A stretch of 64,000 bases of DNA from Chitinophagaceae bacterium (GTDB lineage Bacteria; Bacteroidota; Bacteroidia; Chitinophagales; Chitinophagaceae), in contig JAHBTJ010000011.1 in the NCBI GenBank assembly GCA_019638595.1, positions 62,001 through 126,000 on the forward strand. The letters are read 5' to 3'. Numbering within the stretch: position 1 is the first letter of the stretch; each line of letters starts with the position of its first letter. Of this stretch, positions 8,707 to 17,600 are shown piece after piece. The notes under the pieces are model-generated. The model saw nothing but the letters and a program-made list of their open reading frames with translations, was not told where the DNA came from and ran no database searches. Both the position numbers and the translations under genes were made by a program.

Positions 8707-8734
8707 GCCGGTACATGGTCAACTGTGTACCGGC
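8707..8734 (+). other. Hairpin in the rplC-rplD spacer
   Basis: GCCGGTACA pairs perfectly with TGTACCGGC across a 10-base loop, 8 bases after the rplC stop and 16 before the rplD start. There is no T-run, so it is not a strong terminator. It could act in transcript processing or pausing. Confidence 0.6.
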
Positions 8735-8749
8735 AAAATATTTTATACA

Positions 8750-9388
8750 ATGCAAGTAGATATTTTAAATAAGGAAGGAAATAAAACAGGTCGCACTATT
8801 GAGCTTCCTGAAGATATTTTTGGTATTGAGCCGAATGATCATGTGATCTACCTTTCTGTAAAGCAGTTTTTAGCAGCGCAGCGCCAGGGAACACATAAAG
8901 TAAAAACCCGTGCCGAAGTACATGGAGCCAGCCGCAAGCTTCATCGCCAGAAAGGTACAGGTGGCGCCCGTAAGGGTAACATCCGTAACCCGTTGTACAA
9001 AGGTGGTGGTACCGTATTTGGACCTAAGCCGCACAGCTACGATATAAAGCTGAACCGTAAGGTGAAGGATCTGGCTAAAATATCTGCTTTTTCCTATAAG
9101 GCAAAGGAAAACGCGATCGTGGTGGTGGAAGACTTTACGCTCGATCAGCCAAAATCAAAAGAAGCTGCAGGTGTATTGAAAAACCTGAAGCTGAATAACA
9201 AAAGAACCTTGTTTGTATTGCCTGAATACAATGAGAATGTACAGTTGAGCCTTCGTAATATTCCAACGGTGTTGGGAGTATTGCTGGCTGATGTGAATAC
9301 ATACGATATTGTAAACAGCGATGTGCTGGTATTAACCGAAAACGCAGCTAAGATTTTTTCAGAAGAAGAAGCAACGGCTGAAGCATAA
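8750..9388 (+). CDS. rplD: 50S ribosomal protein L4
   Basis: 23S rRNA-binding protein lining the exit tunnel; in E. coli it also represses the S10 operon. 212 residues starting [15 protein letters not shown]. The tunnel-reaching loop [34 protein letters not shown] is intact. The short acidic tail (SEEEATAEA) is a normal feature in the phylum. Confidence 0.97.
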   Translation: MQVDILNKEGNKTGRTIELPEDIFGIEPNDHVIYLSVKQFLAAQRQGTHKVKTRAEVHGASRKLHRQKGTGGARKGNIRNPLYKGGGTVFGPKPHSYDIKLNRKVKDLAKISAFSYKAKENAIVVVEDFTLDQPKSKEAAGVLKNLKLNNKRTLFVLPEYNENVQLSLRNIPTVLGVLLADVNTYDIVNSDVLVLTENAAKIFSEEEATAEA

Positions 9389-9469
9389 TTAAAATAAATT
9401 AGGTTGAATTTTCCCTGTTTGCCGACAGGCAGGAAATTTTCAAATTCCAAAATTTTCAAATTAGTACAG

Positions 9470-9769
9470 ATGAAATCTGCAGAAATACTTGTAAAACCGA
9501 TCATCAGCGAAAAAAGCAACGGGCTTTCTGAAAAAAGACGCACTTATGCTTTTCGTGTTGGTCGTAAAGCCAACAAGCTTGAGATAAAGAAAGCGGTGGA
9601 AGACTTTTATGGTGTTAGCGTAATAAACGTAAACACTGTAGTGGTTCCCAGCAAAAGCAAGTCTCGTTTTACAAAAGCCGGTGTTATTTCCGGACGTAAA
9701 CCAGCCTATAAAAAGGCGTATGTAACAGTAGCCGAAGGCGAAAATATTGACCTGTACGGAGCACTGTAA
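9470..9769 (+). CDS. rplW: 50S ribosomal protein L23
   Basis: Sits at the tunnel exit and docks trigger factor and SRP. Start taken at ATG 9470 (MKSAEILVKPIISEKSN), giving 99 residues; an in-frame extension begins at 9404 but is made of spacer repeat sequence (family B words) and has no homology to L23. The usual KPIISEKS start and the C-terminal RKPAYKKAYV are present. Confidence 0.96.
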   Translation: MKSAEILVKPIISEKSNGLSEKRRTYAFRVGRKANKLEIKKAVEDFYGVSVINVNTVVVPSKSKSRFTKAGVISGRKPAYKKAYVTVAEGENIDLYGAL

Positions 9770-9827
9770 TACTTAAACAAAATATTAAAGCCGGCGAAGC
9801 TGAAAAGTTCGCACAAATAACAAAACA

Positions 9828-10664
9828 ATGGCAGTAAAAAAATATAAACCGGTAACAGCAGGAACACGTTGGAAGATTGGAAACGCTTATGCTGAAATTA
9901 CTACCAACGAACCTGAAAAAAGCCTTCTTGAAAAGAAAACAGGAACAGGTGGCCGTAACGCGCAGGGCCGCAGGGCTATGCGCTATATAGGCGGTGGTCA
10001 TAAAAAGAGATATCGTATAATTGATTTTAAGAGAGATAAAAAAGATATCAAAGCTACGGTTCTATCTATTGAATACGATCCTAACCGTTCCGCTTTCATT
10101 GCATTGCTGAGCTATGTAGATGGAGAAAAAAGATACATTATCGCTCCCCAGGGATTGCAGGTGGGTTCGGTAGTAATAAGTGGCGACAGCGTTGCTCCCG
10201 AAGTTGGAAATGCATTGCAGTTAAAGAATATGCCTTTGGGTACCAATGTGCACAATGTAGAATTACAGCCGGGGCAGGGCGGCAAACTGGTACGCAGCGC
10301 AGGAGCTTCTGCCCAGTTGAGCAATAAGGAAGAAAAATATGGCGTATTGAAAATGCCAAGTGGTGAATTGAGAAAAATATTGATCGGTTGTTATGCTACC
10401 GTTGGTGTGGTAAGTAACAGCGATCATAGCCTGGAAAGAGCTGGTAAAGCCGGTGCAAACCGCTGGAAAGGTATTCGTCCACGTACCCGTGGCGTTGCCA
10501 TGAACCCGGTTGATCACCCGATGGGTGGTGGTGAAGGAAGGGCTTCCGGTGGTCACCCGAGATCAAGAACCGGTAAATATGCGAAAGGTTTAAAAACACG
10601 TAAGCATAAAGGTTCTGATAAGCTGATCATCCAGCGTAAAAACGGAAAGAAACTGACTAAATAA
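9828..10664 (+). CDS. rplB: 50S ribosomal protein L2
   Basis: Core large-subunit protein needed for subunit joining and peptidyl transfer. 278 residues, starting [15 protein letters not shown]. The C-terminal [25 protein letters not shown], with the conserved histidine, is intact. Followed by a 106-base spacer that is almost entirely a long AT-rich inverted repeat. Confidence 0.97.
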   Translation: MAVKKYKPVTAGTRWKIGNAYAEITTNEPEKSLLEKKTGTGGRNAQGRRAMRYIGGGHKKRYRIIDFKRDKKDIKATVLSIEYDPNRSAFIALLSYVDGEKRYIIAPQGLQVGSVVISGDSVAPEVGNALQLKNMPLGTNVHNVELQPGQGGKLVRSAGASAQLSNKEEKYGVLKMPSGELRKILIGCYATVGVVSNSDHSLERAGKAGANRWKGIRPRTRGVAMNPVDHPMGGGEGRASGGHPRSRTGKYAKGLKTRKHKGSDKLIIQRKNGKKLTK

Positions 10665-10669
10665 ATTTG

Positions 10670-10760
10670 AAAATGTGGCAATTTGAAAATTTGAAAATGG
10701 TTTTCGATTGTCCACTAAGAGCAGGTAACAGACATTTTCAAATTTTCAAATTTTCAAATT
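10670..10760 (+). repeat. Family B inverted repeat in the rplB-rpsS spacer
   Basis: Left arm 10680-10699 and right arm 10733-10752 are exact reverse complements over 20 bases (left arm begins AATTTGAAAATTTG). They flank a unique core of about 33 bases (10700-10732) with the word GCAGGTAACAGA. The arms consist of the iterated word AAATTTTC/GAAAATTT seen in other spacers of this operon. As it lies inside the transcription unit it can form a long AT-rich hairpin in the mRNA. Confidence 0.8.
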
Positions 10761-10770
10761 AACCATTAAC

Positions 10771-11043
10771 ATGGCTCGTTCAATTAAAAAAGGTCCTTAC
10801 GTAGCAGACTATCTTGAAAAGAAAGTGCTGGCTATGAACGAAGGTAAAACCAAAAAAGGGGTGATCAAAACATGGAGCCGCCGCTCTACCATTACACCCG
10901 ATTTTGTGGGTAATACTTTCGCTGTACACAATGGTAACAAGTTTATACCCGTGTATGTTACAGAATTTATGGTAGGACATAAATTAGGTGAATTTGCTCC
11001 TACCAGAAACTTTAAAGGACACTCAAGTAAGAAAATTGCATAA
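10771..11043 (+). CDS. rpsS: 30S ribosomal protein S19
   Basis: Head protein contacting S13 and the A-site finger. 90 residues ([15 protein letters not shown]), full length, with the conserved [14 protein letters not shown] and [11 protein letters not shown] motifs. Start lies 11 bases after the family B repeat. Confidence 0.97.
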   Translation: MARSIKKGPYVADYLEKKVLAMNEGKTKKGVIKTWSRRSTITPDFVGNTFAVHNGNKFIPVYVTEFMVGHKLGEFAPTRNFKGHSSKKIA

Positions 11044-11062
11044 CTAATAGTACACTTTCCAT

Positions 11063-11089
11063 GTAACCTGTTACCTGGAACCTGTAACA
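11063..11089 (+). repeat. Family D short inverted repeat (GTTACAGGTT type)
   Basis: Between rpsS and rplV: words GTAACCTGTTACC and GGAACCTGTAAC form a small hairpin (TGTTAC at 11069-11074 with GTAACA at 11084-11089). The same words recur in iterated form at 44299-44350. Confidence 0.55.
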
Positions 11090-11103
11090 AGAAACTATAA
11101 ATA

Positions 11104-11445
11104 ATGGAAGCAGTAGCTAAACTCAGAAACTATCCTACATCGCCCCGCAAAATGCGTTTGCTGGCAGACGTGATCCGTGGTATGGATGTGGAGAAAGCTT
11201 TGGCAATATTGGAGCATCATCCCCAGCATTCCTCTACGCCTCTTTATAAACTGTTAAGGAGCGCGGTAAGCAACTGGGAACAAAAGAATGAAGGACAGAG
11301 CGCTGCCGACAGCAGCCTTTTGGTAAAAACTATATTTGTAGATGGCGGCAGGGTGTTAAAGAGAATGTTGCCTGCACCACAGGGTAGGGCGTACAGGGTG
11401 CGCAAACGCAGCAATCACGTAACCCTGATTGTAGACCAGAAATAA
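11104..11445 (+). CDS. rplV: 50S ribosomal protein L22
   Basis: Binds 23S rRNA and forms the tunnel constriction. 113 residues, starting [26 protein letters not shown]. The beta-hairpin that reaches into the tunnel ends with [24 protein letters not shown], intact. Followed by rpsC after 25 bases. Confidence 0.96.
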   Translation: MEAVAKLRNYPTSPRKMRLLADVIRGMDVEKALAILEHHPQHSSTPLYKLLRSAVSNWEQKNEGQSAADSSLLVKTIFVDGGRVLKRMLPAPQGRAYRVRKRSNHVTLIVDQK

Positions 11446-11470
11446 AAATGAAAATTTTCAAATATTAAAC

Positions 11471-12274
11471 ATGGGTCAGAAAGCAAATCCAATTGGTAAC
11501 AGGTTAGGGATCATCCGCGGTTGGGAAAGCAACTGGTACGGTGGAAAAAGGGATTTTTCCGGCAAATTGATCGAAGACAATAAGATCAGGACTTACCTCA
11601 ATGCCCGTATCAACAAAGGTGGTATATCCAAAATTGTGATTGAACGTACGTTGAATAAGCTTATCGTTACCATACATACTTCCAAGCCTGGTATCATCAT
11701 TGGTAAAGGTGGCGGCGAAGTTGACCATATCAAAGAAGAATTAAAAAAGCTTACCGGTAAGGAAGATGTGCAGATCAACATTCTGCAGGTTCGTCGCCCT
11801 GAACTGGATGCCAATATCGTGGGTGATACTATTGCCCGCCAGATAGAAAATCGTATCAATTACAAACGTGCCATTAAGCAGTCCATTGCTTCCGCGTTGC
11901 GCATGGGTGCGGAGGGGATCAAAGTAAAAGTAAGCGGCCGGTTAGGCGGCGCCGAAATTGCGCGTACCGAAGAAATTAAGCAAGGGCGTGTTCCTTTACA
12001 TACTTTCCGTATGGAAATAGATTACGCCAATGTATTTGCGTTAACCGTTTACGGAAAGATCGGTATTAAAGTGTGGATTTGTAAAGGAGAAGTGTTGAGT
12101 AAAAGAGACCTGAACCCCAACATTATTGATGGAAAACTGGAAGGTGGACCGGCAAGCGGAGGAGACAGGAGGGATGAAAGAAGAGATGACAGGAGAGGCG
12201 GTGGTGAAAGAAGAGGCGGCGGCGGACGTGGCGGTGAAAGAAGAGGCGGCGGACGCGGCGGCGACAGGAGGTAG
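11471..12274 (+). CDS. rpsC: 30S ribosomal protein S3 with RGG-like tail
   Basis: Binds the 16S head and forms part of the mRNA entry tunnel. The first about 220 residues are a normal S3: N-terminal domain ([14 protein letters not shown]), KH domain with [13 protein letters not shown], and the C-terminal domain with [13 protein letters not shown]. Residues 225-267 are an added tail made almost wholly of Gly and Arg, with Asp and Glu ([20 protein letters not shown] repeated). Such RGG-like tails bind RNA non-specifically. The repeats GGAGGCGG vary in codon use, so they are not a simple nucleotide microsatellite. Confidence 0.96.
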   Translation: MGQKANPIGNRLGIIRGWESNWYGGKRDFSGKLIEDNKIRTYLNARINKGGISKIVIERTLNKLIVTIHTSKPGIIIGKGGGEVDHIKEELKKLTGKEDVQINILQVRRPELDANIVGDTIARQIENRINYKRAIKQSIASALRMGAEGIKVKVSGRLGGAEIARTEEIKQGRVPLHTFRMEIDYANVFALTVYGKIGIKVWICKGEVLSKRDLNPNIIDGKLEGGPASGGDRRDERRDDRRGGGERRGGGGRGGERRGGGRGGDRR

Positions 12275-12276
12275 AT

Positions 12277-12330
12277 AGAAGGGGTAGGGTATAAGGCGTA
12301 AGGTGAAAGATATGAGGTGCAGGGAGTAAG
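12277..12330. repeat. Family E iterated spacer word (GTAAGGTG type)
   Basis: Degenerate units such as GGGTATAAGGCG, TAAGGTGAAAG and GGGAGTAAGG follow the rpsC stop codon. One locus only in this window; its resemblance to the other iterated families is by style. Confidence 0.4.
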
Positions 12331-12366
12331 GTTTAATAATATTTAAAATTTTCAAATTGTAATATA

Positions 12367-12789
12367 ATGTTACAGCCGAAGAGAACTAAACACAGAAAAG
12401 CGCAGAAAGGACGTATCAGGGAAGTGGCCAAACGTGGTGCATCCATATCATTTGGTTCATTTGCACTGAAAGCGCTGGAGCCTATCTGGTTAACCAATCG
12501 TCAGATTGAATCTGCCCGCCAGGCAATGACACGTGCTATGAAACGTGAAGGTAATGTGTGGATACGGGTATTCCCTGACAAGCCTGTTACACGCAAACCG
12601 GCTGAAGTGAGGATGGGTAAAGGTAAGGGTAACCCCGAATTTTGGGCGGCAGTGGTAGAACCAGGGCGTATTTTGTTTGAAGCAGATGGTGTGCCGGTAC
12701 AGGTTGCGAAAGAAGCAATGGAACTTGCAGCAGCAAAACTGCCGGTTAAAACAAAGTTTATTGTTCGTCGCGATTATGCCGGGGCATAA
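12367..12789 (+). CDS. rplP: 50S ribosomal protein L16
   Basis: Contacts the A-site tRNA elbow. 140 residues starting [18 protein letters not shown], with [10 protein letters not shown] and the [16 protein letters not shown] motif around residues 80-95. Complete. Confidence 0.97.
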   Translation: MLQPKRTKHRKAQKGRIREVAKRGASISFGSFALKALEPIWLTNRQIESARQAMTRAMKREGNVWIRVFPDKPVTRKPAEVRMGKGKGNPEFWAAVVEPGRILFEADGVPVQVAKEAMELAAAKLPVKTKFIVRRDYAGA

Positions 12790-12829
12790 GCAGAGCAGGA
12801 AAAAGTTATTCATTTTCAAACTGAATATA

Positions 12830-13036
12830 ATGTCAAAGAAAGTTGAATTTTTAAATAGCCTTAATGGCTTGAATGAAGCAGACCTGCAGGCGCGCATCAG
12901 CGAAGATGAAGTACGCCTGAAGAAGCTGAAGTTCGCCCATGCTACATCTCCGCTGGAAAATCCGATGAGCATTCAAACGCTCCGCAGGGATATTGCAAGG
13001 TTAAAAACAGAATTAAAGAAAAAAGCTAAAAGCTAA
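12830..13036 (+). CDS. rpmC: 50S ribosomal protein L29
   Basis: Small helical protein by the tunnel exit. Start taken at ATG 12830, 40 bases after the rplP stop, giving 68 residues ([23 protein letters not shown]). The open frame runs further upstream inside rplP, which is only a shadow. The signature [15 protein letters not shown] ends the protein. rpsQ follows after 5 bases. Confidence 0.93.
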   Translation: MSKKVEFLNSLNGLNEADLQARISEDEVRLKKLKFAHATSPLENPMSIQTLRRDIARLKTELKKKAKS

Positions 13037-13041
13037 ATACA

Positions 13042-13299
13042 ATGGCTGAAAGAAATTTGCGTAAAACGAAGATAGGCGTGGTTACCAGTAACAGGATGGA
13101 TAAAACTGCTACTGTTGCTATTGAAATTAAGGTGAAACACCCTATCTATGGTAAGTTCGTAAAAAAAACTACCAAGTTCCATGCTCATGACGAAAAGAAC
13201 GAGTGTGGAATAGGAGATGTTGTGAAAATCATGGAATCACGCCCGTTGAGCAAAACAAAACGCTGGCGCCTGGTGGAAGTAGTGGAAAAAGCGAAATAA
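13042..13299 (+). CDS. rpsQ: 30S ribosomal protein S17
   Basis: Early-assembling 16S-binding protein of the OB-fold type. 85 residues: [25 protein letters not shown], with the C-terminal [15 protein letters not shown]. Complete. Confidence 0.97.
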   Translation: MAERNLRKTKIGVVTSNRMDKTATVAIEIKVKHPIYGKFVKKTTKFHAHDEKNECGIGDVVKIMESRPLSKTKRWRLVEVVEKAK

Positions 13300-13304
13300 A
13301 TTAT

Positions 13305-13408
13305 TTCTGATTTGAGATTTAAGATTTGAGATTTGATATGTTCTCCGGTTCTTGAACAGCTTATATCGATCCAAATTTCAAATTTCAAATATCAAATTTC
13401 AAATAACA
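13305..13408 (+). repeat. Family B inverted repeat in the rpsQ-rplN spacer
   Basis: Left arm of degenerate ATTTGAGATTTAAGATTTG words (13309-13338), a core of about 35 bases, and a right arm (13374-13405) of AAATTTCAAATATC words that is broadly its reverse complement (ATTTGAGATTTGATAT with ATATCAAATTTCAAAT, two mismatches). Same architecture as 10670-10760 but with different core and different base errors. Confidence 0.7.
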
Positions 13409-13414
13409 TAAAAG

Positions 13415-13783
13415 ATGATTCAGCAAGAAAGCAGGTTAAATGTAGCAGATAACAGCGGCGCAAAAGAGGTACTTTGTATTCGCGTACTGGGCAACAGCGG
13501 CCAGGATTATGCGAAGATCGGCGACAAGATTGTTGTAACAGTAAAAGACGCCATTCCTGCAGGCGGTATCAAAAAAGGAACAGTTACCAAAGCTGTGATT
13601 GTTCGTACCAAAAATAAATTACGCCGTAAAGACGGTTCTTATATCCGTTTCGATGATAACGCTGTGGTTTTGTTGAACCAGGCAGATGAGCCCCGCGGCA
13701 CGCGTATTTTTGGGCCGGTAGCAAGGGAGCTGCGTGATAAAGGTTATATGAAGATTATTTCTTTGGCACCTGAAGTGTTATAA
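13415..13783 (+). CDS. rplN: 50S ribosomal protein L14
   Basis: Subunit-interface protein. 122 residues starting [26 protein letters not shown], the family's invariant start; the conserved [13 protein letters not shown] and [13 protein letters not shown] are present. Confidence 0.97.
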   Translation: MIQQESRLNVADNSGAKEVLCIRVLGNSGQDYAKIGDKIVVTVKDAIPAGGIKKGTVTKAVIVRTKNKLRRKDGSYIRFDDNAVVLLNQADEPRGTRIFGPVARELRDKGYMKIISLAPEVL

Positions 13784-13790
13784 GAGAATT

Positions 13791-13870
13791 CAGCTATTAG
13801 CTATCAGCTATTAGCGAATATATAGAACATAAACTTAATCGGCTGATAGCTGGTAGCTGACAGCCCAAAG
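13791..13870 (+). repeat. Family A inverted repeat in the rplN-rplX spacer
   Basis: Left arm of CAGCTATTAGCTATCAGC words and right arm of GGCTGATAGCTGGTAGCTG words that are reverse complementary (AGCTATCAGC with GCTGATAGCT exactly), flanking an AT-rich core of about 35 bases. This is family A in hairpin form, inside the ribosomal transcription unit. Confidence 0.75.
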
Positions 13871-13880
13871 CGAAATAAAA

Positions 13881-14216
13881 ATGAGCAACAGATTTAAACC
13901 CAAGTTTAACATTAAAAAAGGCGATTCAGTGGTGATTATTGCCGGTGATGATAAAGATGTAAAGAAACCCCGCAAGGTGCTGGAAGTATTTCCCGAAGAC
14001 GGGCGTGTGGTGGTAGAGGGCGCTAATATCATAACCAAACATACCAAGCCTTCTGCGCAAAATACAAAAGGTGGTATTGTAAAAAAGGAAGCGCCTATTC
14101 ACATCAGCAATGTTAAGCTGTGGGATGCCAGGAAAGGAGAAGCTACTAAAGTGAAACGTACAAGGGAAGGCAGTAAGCTGGTACGCGTATCCAAAAAATC
14201 AGGAGCGACTATTTAA
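13881..14216 (+). CDS. rplX: 50S ribosomal protein L24
   Basis: Assembly initiator of the large subunit. 111 residues; KOW motif at about 12-38 (KKGDSVVIIAGDDKDVKKPRKVLEV), followed by VEGANIITKHTKPS and the usual C-terminal KRTREGSKLVRVSKKSG. Confidence 0.96.
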   Translation: MSNRFKPKFNIKKGDSVVIIAGDDKDVKKPRKVLEVFPEDGRVVVEGANIITKHTKPSAQNTKGGIVKKEAPIHISNVKLWDARKGEATKVKRTREGSKLVRVSKKSGATI

Positions 14217-14228
14217 ATATAACTGCTG

Positions 14229-14245
14229 ATCCGCCGCAGGCGGAT
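14229..14245 (+). other. Hairpin in the rplX-rplE spacer
   Basis: ATCCGCC, GCA loop, GGCGGAT: a GC-rich 7-base-pair stem in the 51-base gap. No T-run. Confidence 0.5.
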
Positions 14246-14267
14246 AAACAGTAATAAAACTTATACG

Positions 14268-14837
14268 ATGAGCACAACAAAATACAGTCCGAGATTAGCC
14301 GATAAGTACAAAAAAGAAGTAGTACCGGCTTTAATGAAGCGTTTCGCTTATAAAAGCGTAATGCAGGTTCCGCAACTGAAAAAAATATGCGTGAACCGCG
14401 GTGTGAACGGGGCAGTAAACGACAAGAAGCTGGTTGATATAGCTGTTGAAGAGCTGGGAACGATCACCGGGCAAAAGGCAGTGCCAACCACTTCTAAAAA
14501 AGATATTTCAAACTTCAAGCTGCGTAAAGGAGTGCCTATTGGTGCAAGGGTAACATTGCGCGGAGTGAATATGTATGAATTCCTGGATCGTTTGATAGCG
14601 GCTGCGTTGCCACGTGTGCGCGACTTTAAAGGGATTAACGAAAAAGCTTTTGATGGTCGTGGTAACTACACCCTGGGGGTAACAGAGCAGATCATTTTCC
14701 CTGAAATTGATATTGACAAGGTGAATAAGATCACCGGGCTGGATATCACTTTCGTAACTTCTGCCAATACCAACGAAGAAGCGTATGAGCTGCTGAAAGA
14801 GCTGGGAATGCCTTTCAGGAACGCTAAGAAAGACTAA
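14268..14837 (+). CDS. rplE: 50S ribosomal protein L5
   Basis: 5S rRNA-binding protein of the central protuberance. 189 residues, starting [22 protein letters not shown]. Carries [27 protein letters not shown] and [29 protein letters not shown], both signatures. Confidence 0.97.
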   Translation: MSTTKYSPRLADKYKKEVVPALMKRFAYKSVMQVPQLKKICVNRGVNGAVNDKKLVDIAVEELGTITGQKAVPTTSKKDISNFKLRKGVPIGARVTLRGVNMYEFLDRLIAAALPRVRDFKGINEKAFDGRGNYTLGVTEQIIFPEIDIDKVNKITGLDITFVTSANTNEEAYELLKELGMPFRNAKKD

Positions 14838-14902
14838 CAAGTAAAAATGAGAAGCGGTATGTAAAACCGCCTTACCATATACAAAAAACAGAAAGTAACA
14901 AC

Positions 14903-15172
14903 ATGGCAAAAGAATCAGTAAAAGCCAGACAAAGAAAAAGAGAACGCCTGGTAGAGCAATACGCGGAAAAACGCGCTGCATTAAAAGCTGCAGGCGATTG
15001 GAAAGCGCTGGATGCGTTGCCTAAAAATTCATCTAAAGTGCGTTTGAAAAACCGTTGCCAGGTTTCAGGTCGTCCGCGCGGGTATATCCGCTACTTCGGC
15101 CTGTCAAGGGTAGCTTTTCGCGATATGGCGCTCAACGGCATCATACCAGGTGTGAAGAAGGCAAGCTGGTAG
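14903..15172 (+). CDS. rpsN: 30S ribosomal protein S14 (zinc-free form)
   Basis: 89 residues, starting [24 protein letters not shown]. This is the longer type without the CxxC...CxxC zinc ribbon (only one cysteine, in [20 protein letters not shown]). It binds 16S rRNA in the head near S3 and S10. Confidence 0.96.
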   Translation: MAKESVKARQRKRERLVEQYAEKRAALKAAGDWKALDALPKNSSKVRLKNRCQVSGRPRGYIRYFGLSRVAFRDMALNGIIPGVKKASW

Positions 15173-15212
15173 AATTTGAAGTTTGAAATTTCAAATTAGA
15201 AAAAAAATTTTC
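15173..15212 (+). repeat. Family B repeat in the rpsN-rpsH spacer
   Basis: AATTTGAAGTTTGAAATTTCAAATT followed by AT-rich sequence; TTTGAAATTTCAAA is a self-complementary stretch. Member of the AAATTTCAAATTT family. Confidence 0.6.
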
Positions 15213-15231
15213 AACTGATTAATTTATAAAA

Positions 15232-15630
15232 ATGGTAACAGATCCAATTGCAGATTTCCTTACAAGGGTGCGTAATGCCCAGATGGCGGGACACCGTATT
15301 GTGGAAATCCCGGCTTCTAACCTTAAAAAACGTATCACTGAAATATTATATGATCAGGGCTACATTCTTAAATATAAGTTCGAAGACGATAACAAACAGG
15401 GTGTGATCAAGATCGCGTTGAAGTACGATGCCCAAACCAAGCAACCTGCTATCAGGTCGCTGGAAAGGATCAGTCGTCCGGGTTTGCGCCAGTATTCGAA
15501 ACCTGCCGATTTTAAAAGAGTGATGAGCGGATTGGGTATTGCTATCATCAGCACTTCAAAAGGTGTGATGACCGACAAGCAAGCCAAATCCCAGAATGTT
15601 GGCGGCGAAGTATTGTGCTATATTTCTTAA
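15232..15630 (+). CDS. rpsH: 30S ribosomal protein S8
   Basis: Central-domain 16S binding protein; in E. coli it represses the spc operon. 132 residues, starting MVTDPIADFLTRVRNAQ, with GLGIAIISTSKGVMTDKQAK and the final GGEVLCYIS signature. Confidence 0.97.
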   Translation: MVTDPIADFLTRVRNAQMAGHRIVEIPASNLKKRITEILYDQGYILKYKFEDDNKQGVIKIALKYDAQTKQPAIRSLERISRPGLRQYSKPADFKRVMSGLGIAIISTSKGVMTDKQAKSQNVGGEVLCYIS

Positions 15631-15749
15631 ACAAAACCTGCCCCGGGCAGGTGTTAATAAAAGATTGAATGATAATCTAAGCTCTCTATACGGGGCTGAA
15701 CACTTTCAATCGTGGATTTCAAATTTTAAATCTCAAATTTCAAATTATT
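15631..15749 (+). other. Structured spacer between rpsH and rplF
   Basis: The 119-base gap begins with a GC-rich palindrome (ACCTGCCC C GGGCAGGT, 15636-15652), then GATTGAA (about 15664) pairing with TTCAATC (about 15706), and ends in a family B stretch (15715-15748, TTTCAAATTTTAAATC then CTCAAATTTCAAATTA). Confidence 0.55.
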
Positions 15750-16304
15750 ATGTCTCGTATAGGTAAACAACCGGTTACACTCCCTTCAGGCGTTACAGTT
15801 ACTGTAGGCAGCGATAATGTACTTACAGTAAAAGGCCCTAAAGGTGAATTGAAACAGCAGATTGACCGTGATATTAAGGTAGAAATAGGTGAAGGGATTG
15901 TGAGCTTCAGCCGTCCAACCGATCAGATCCGCCACCGTGCATTGCACGGCTTATACCGCGCTCTGGCTGCTAATCTGGTAAAAGGTGTAACGGAAGGTTA
16001 CAAGAAAAATCTTGAACTGGTGGGTGTGGGTTTTAAAGCTTCCAACCAGGGCAACCTGCTCGATCTTTCATTGGGATATTCGCACAATATTGTTTTTGAA
16101 GTTCCCAAAGAGTTAAAAGTAAGCACCGCGCAGGAAAAAGGTCAGAACCCTACCATTACACTTGAAGGAACAGACAAGCAGTTGATTGGACAGGTAGCTG
16201 CAAAGCTGCGCAGCCTTCGTAAGCCTGAACCGTATAAAGGAAAAGGTGTTAAATATGCCGGTGAGGTATTACGTCGTAAAGCTGGTAAAGCTGCTGGTAA
16301 ATAA
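15750..16304 (+). CDS. rplF: 50S ribosomal protein L6
   Basis: Two-domain rRNA-binding protein at the stalk base. 184 residues, starting MSRIGKQPVTLPSGV; carries the C-terminal signature RKPEPYKGKGVKYAGEVLRRKAGKA. Confidence 0.97.
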   Translation: MSRIGKQPVTLPSGVTVTVGSDNVLTVKGPKGELKQQIDRDIKVEIGEGIVSFSRPTDQIRHRALHGLYRALAANLVKGVTEGYKKNLELVGVGFKASNQGNLLDLSLGYSHNIVFEVPKELKVSTAQEKGQNPTITLEGTDKQLIGQVAAKLRSLRKPEPYKGKGVKYAGEVLRRKAGKAAGK

Positions 16305-16315
16305 TTATAAAATTT

Positions 16316-16334
16316 AGCCCGGCAGCATCGGGCT
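16316..16334 (+). other. Hairpin in the rplF-rplR spacer
   Basis: AGCCCG (16316-16321) and CGGGCT (16329-16334) around a 7-base loop, followed by TTAAAAAAT. Too A-rich afterwards to be a terminator on the + strand. Confidence 0.5.
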
Positions 16335-16349
16335 TAAAAAATACATACA

Positions 16350-16703
16350 ATGGACGCAAAAGTTATCAGAAGACAAAAGATCAGGTATAACATCCGTAAA
16401 ACCGTATCGGGTACCGCGCAAAAACCGAGGTTGGCTGTCTTCAGGAGCAATACGGAAACATATGCCCAGTTGATTGACGATGTAACGGGCACTACCCTGG
16501 CAGCGGCTTCAACCAAAGACAAGGACATCAAGGCGCAAAAAGCTCCCAAAGTTGAATTGAGCGCGCTGGTAGGTAAGGCTATAGCAGCTAAAGCGGTGGC
16601 GGTAGGTATTACTACCGCTGTGTTTGACCGCGGCGGTTACCTGTATCATGGCCGTGTAAAGGCTGTAGCAGAAGGCGCGCGCGAAGGAGGGTTGAAATTC
16701 TAA
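16350..16703 (+). CDS. rplR: 50S ribosomal protein L18
   Basis: 5S rRNA-binding protein. 117 residues, starting [34 protein letters not shown]; ends [26 protein letters not shown], the invariant C-terminus. Confidence 0.97.
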   Translation: MDAKVIRRQKIRYNIRKTVSGTAQKPRLAVFRSNTETYAQLIDDVTGTTLAAASTKDKDIKAQKAPKVELSALVGKAIAAKAVAVGITTAVFDRGGYLYHGRVKAVAEGAREGGLKF

Positions 16704-16747
16704 TTTTTGTGATAACCGAATCATATACCAATAACAAGTTCTGAATA

Positions 16748-17266
16748 ATGTCAAAAGTTAATTTAAACAAGGTAAAAGCAGGCGACCTGGAATTAAAAGA
16801 AAAAGTTGTTGCCATTAATCGTGTGGTTAAAACAACTAAAGGTGGCCGTGCATTCAGTTTTTCTGCACTGGTAGTGGTAGGAAATGAAAACGGTGTGGTA
16901 GGACATGGTTTGGGTAAAGCCAAAGAAGTGCAGGAAGCCATTACCAAGGGCATTGAAGATGCGAAAAAGAACCTTATAAAAGTTCCTGTTATGAAGGGAA
17001 CCATCCCTCACGACCAGTGGTCGAAAGAAGGAGCTGCCAAAGTATTGATCAAACCTGCTGCGCATGGTACCGGTGTAATTGCCGGAGGCAGCATGCGTGC
17101 TGTATTGGAAAGCGCAGGCATTACAGACGTATTGGCAAAGTCGTTGGGTTCCGCTAATCCTCATAACGTGGTGAAGGCAACTTTTAAGGCGTTAGCCGAA
17201 TTGCGTGAGCCGGTGAGCGTTGCAAAAGACAGGAGGATCACCTTAAAAAAAGTTTTTAACGGATAA
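16748..17266 (+). CDS. rpsE: 30S ribosomal protein S5
   Basis: Contributes to decoding fidelity and the mRNA entry site. 172 residues with the double-stranded-RNA-binding-like N-terminal domain ([30 protein letters not shown], about 18-47) and the C-terminal domain with [32 protein letters not shown]. Confidence 0.97.
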   Translation: MSKVNLNKVKAGDLELKEKVVAINRVVKTTKGGRAFSFSALVVVGNENGVVGHGLGKAKEVQEAITKGIEDAKKNLIKVPVMKGTIPHDQWSKEGAAKVLIKPAAHGTGVIAGGSMRAVLESAGITDVLAKSLGSANPHNVVKATFKALAELREPVSVAKDRRITLKKVFNG

Positions 17267-17338
17267 ATTTATTGCTTTTGTCTTTCCCGGTTATTAACCA
17301 GGAAATGGATAGAGCCGGTAAATAAAAATGCAGCTATC

Positions 17339-17521
17339 ATGGCAAAGATTAAAATAACACAGGTTAAAAGTATTATTGACAGATCTGAACGTCAGAAAAA
17401 AACCATTGAAGCATTAGGATTAAAAAAGCTGAATGCTACAGTTGAGGTGGAAGCAACTCCGCAGATACTGGGAATGGTAAACAAAGTAAATCACCTGGTG
17501 AAGGTGGAGGAAGTAAAGTAA
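17339..17521 (+). CDS. rpmD: 50S ribosomal protein L30
   Basis: 60 residues, [32 protein letters not shown], a complete bacterial short L30. The 72-base gap before it has a weak stem (CCGGTTATTAACC near 17288). Confidence 0.96.
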   Translation: MAKIKITQVKSIIDRSERQKKTIEALGLKKLNATVEVEATPQILGMVNKVNHLVKVEEVK

Positions 17522-17557
17522 TTTGAAATTTTAAATTTCAAATTTCAAATTTTTAAA
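17521..17557 (+). repeat. Family B repeat in the rpmD-rplO spacer
   Basis: ATTTGAAATTTTAAATTTC followed by AAATTTCAAATTTTT, a near-perfect AT hairpin directly after the rpmD stop codon. Confidence 0.65.
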
Positions 17558-17600
17558 GCGAGCCCGAAGTTTTCCGGGCGTTGAGTAAAAAAAGATAAAC

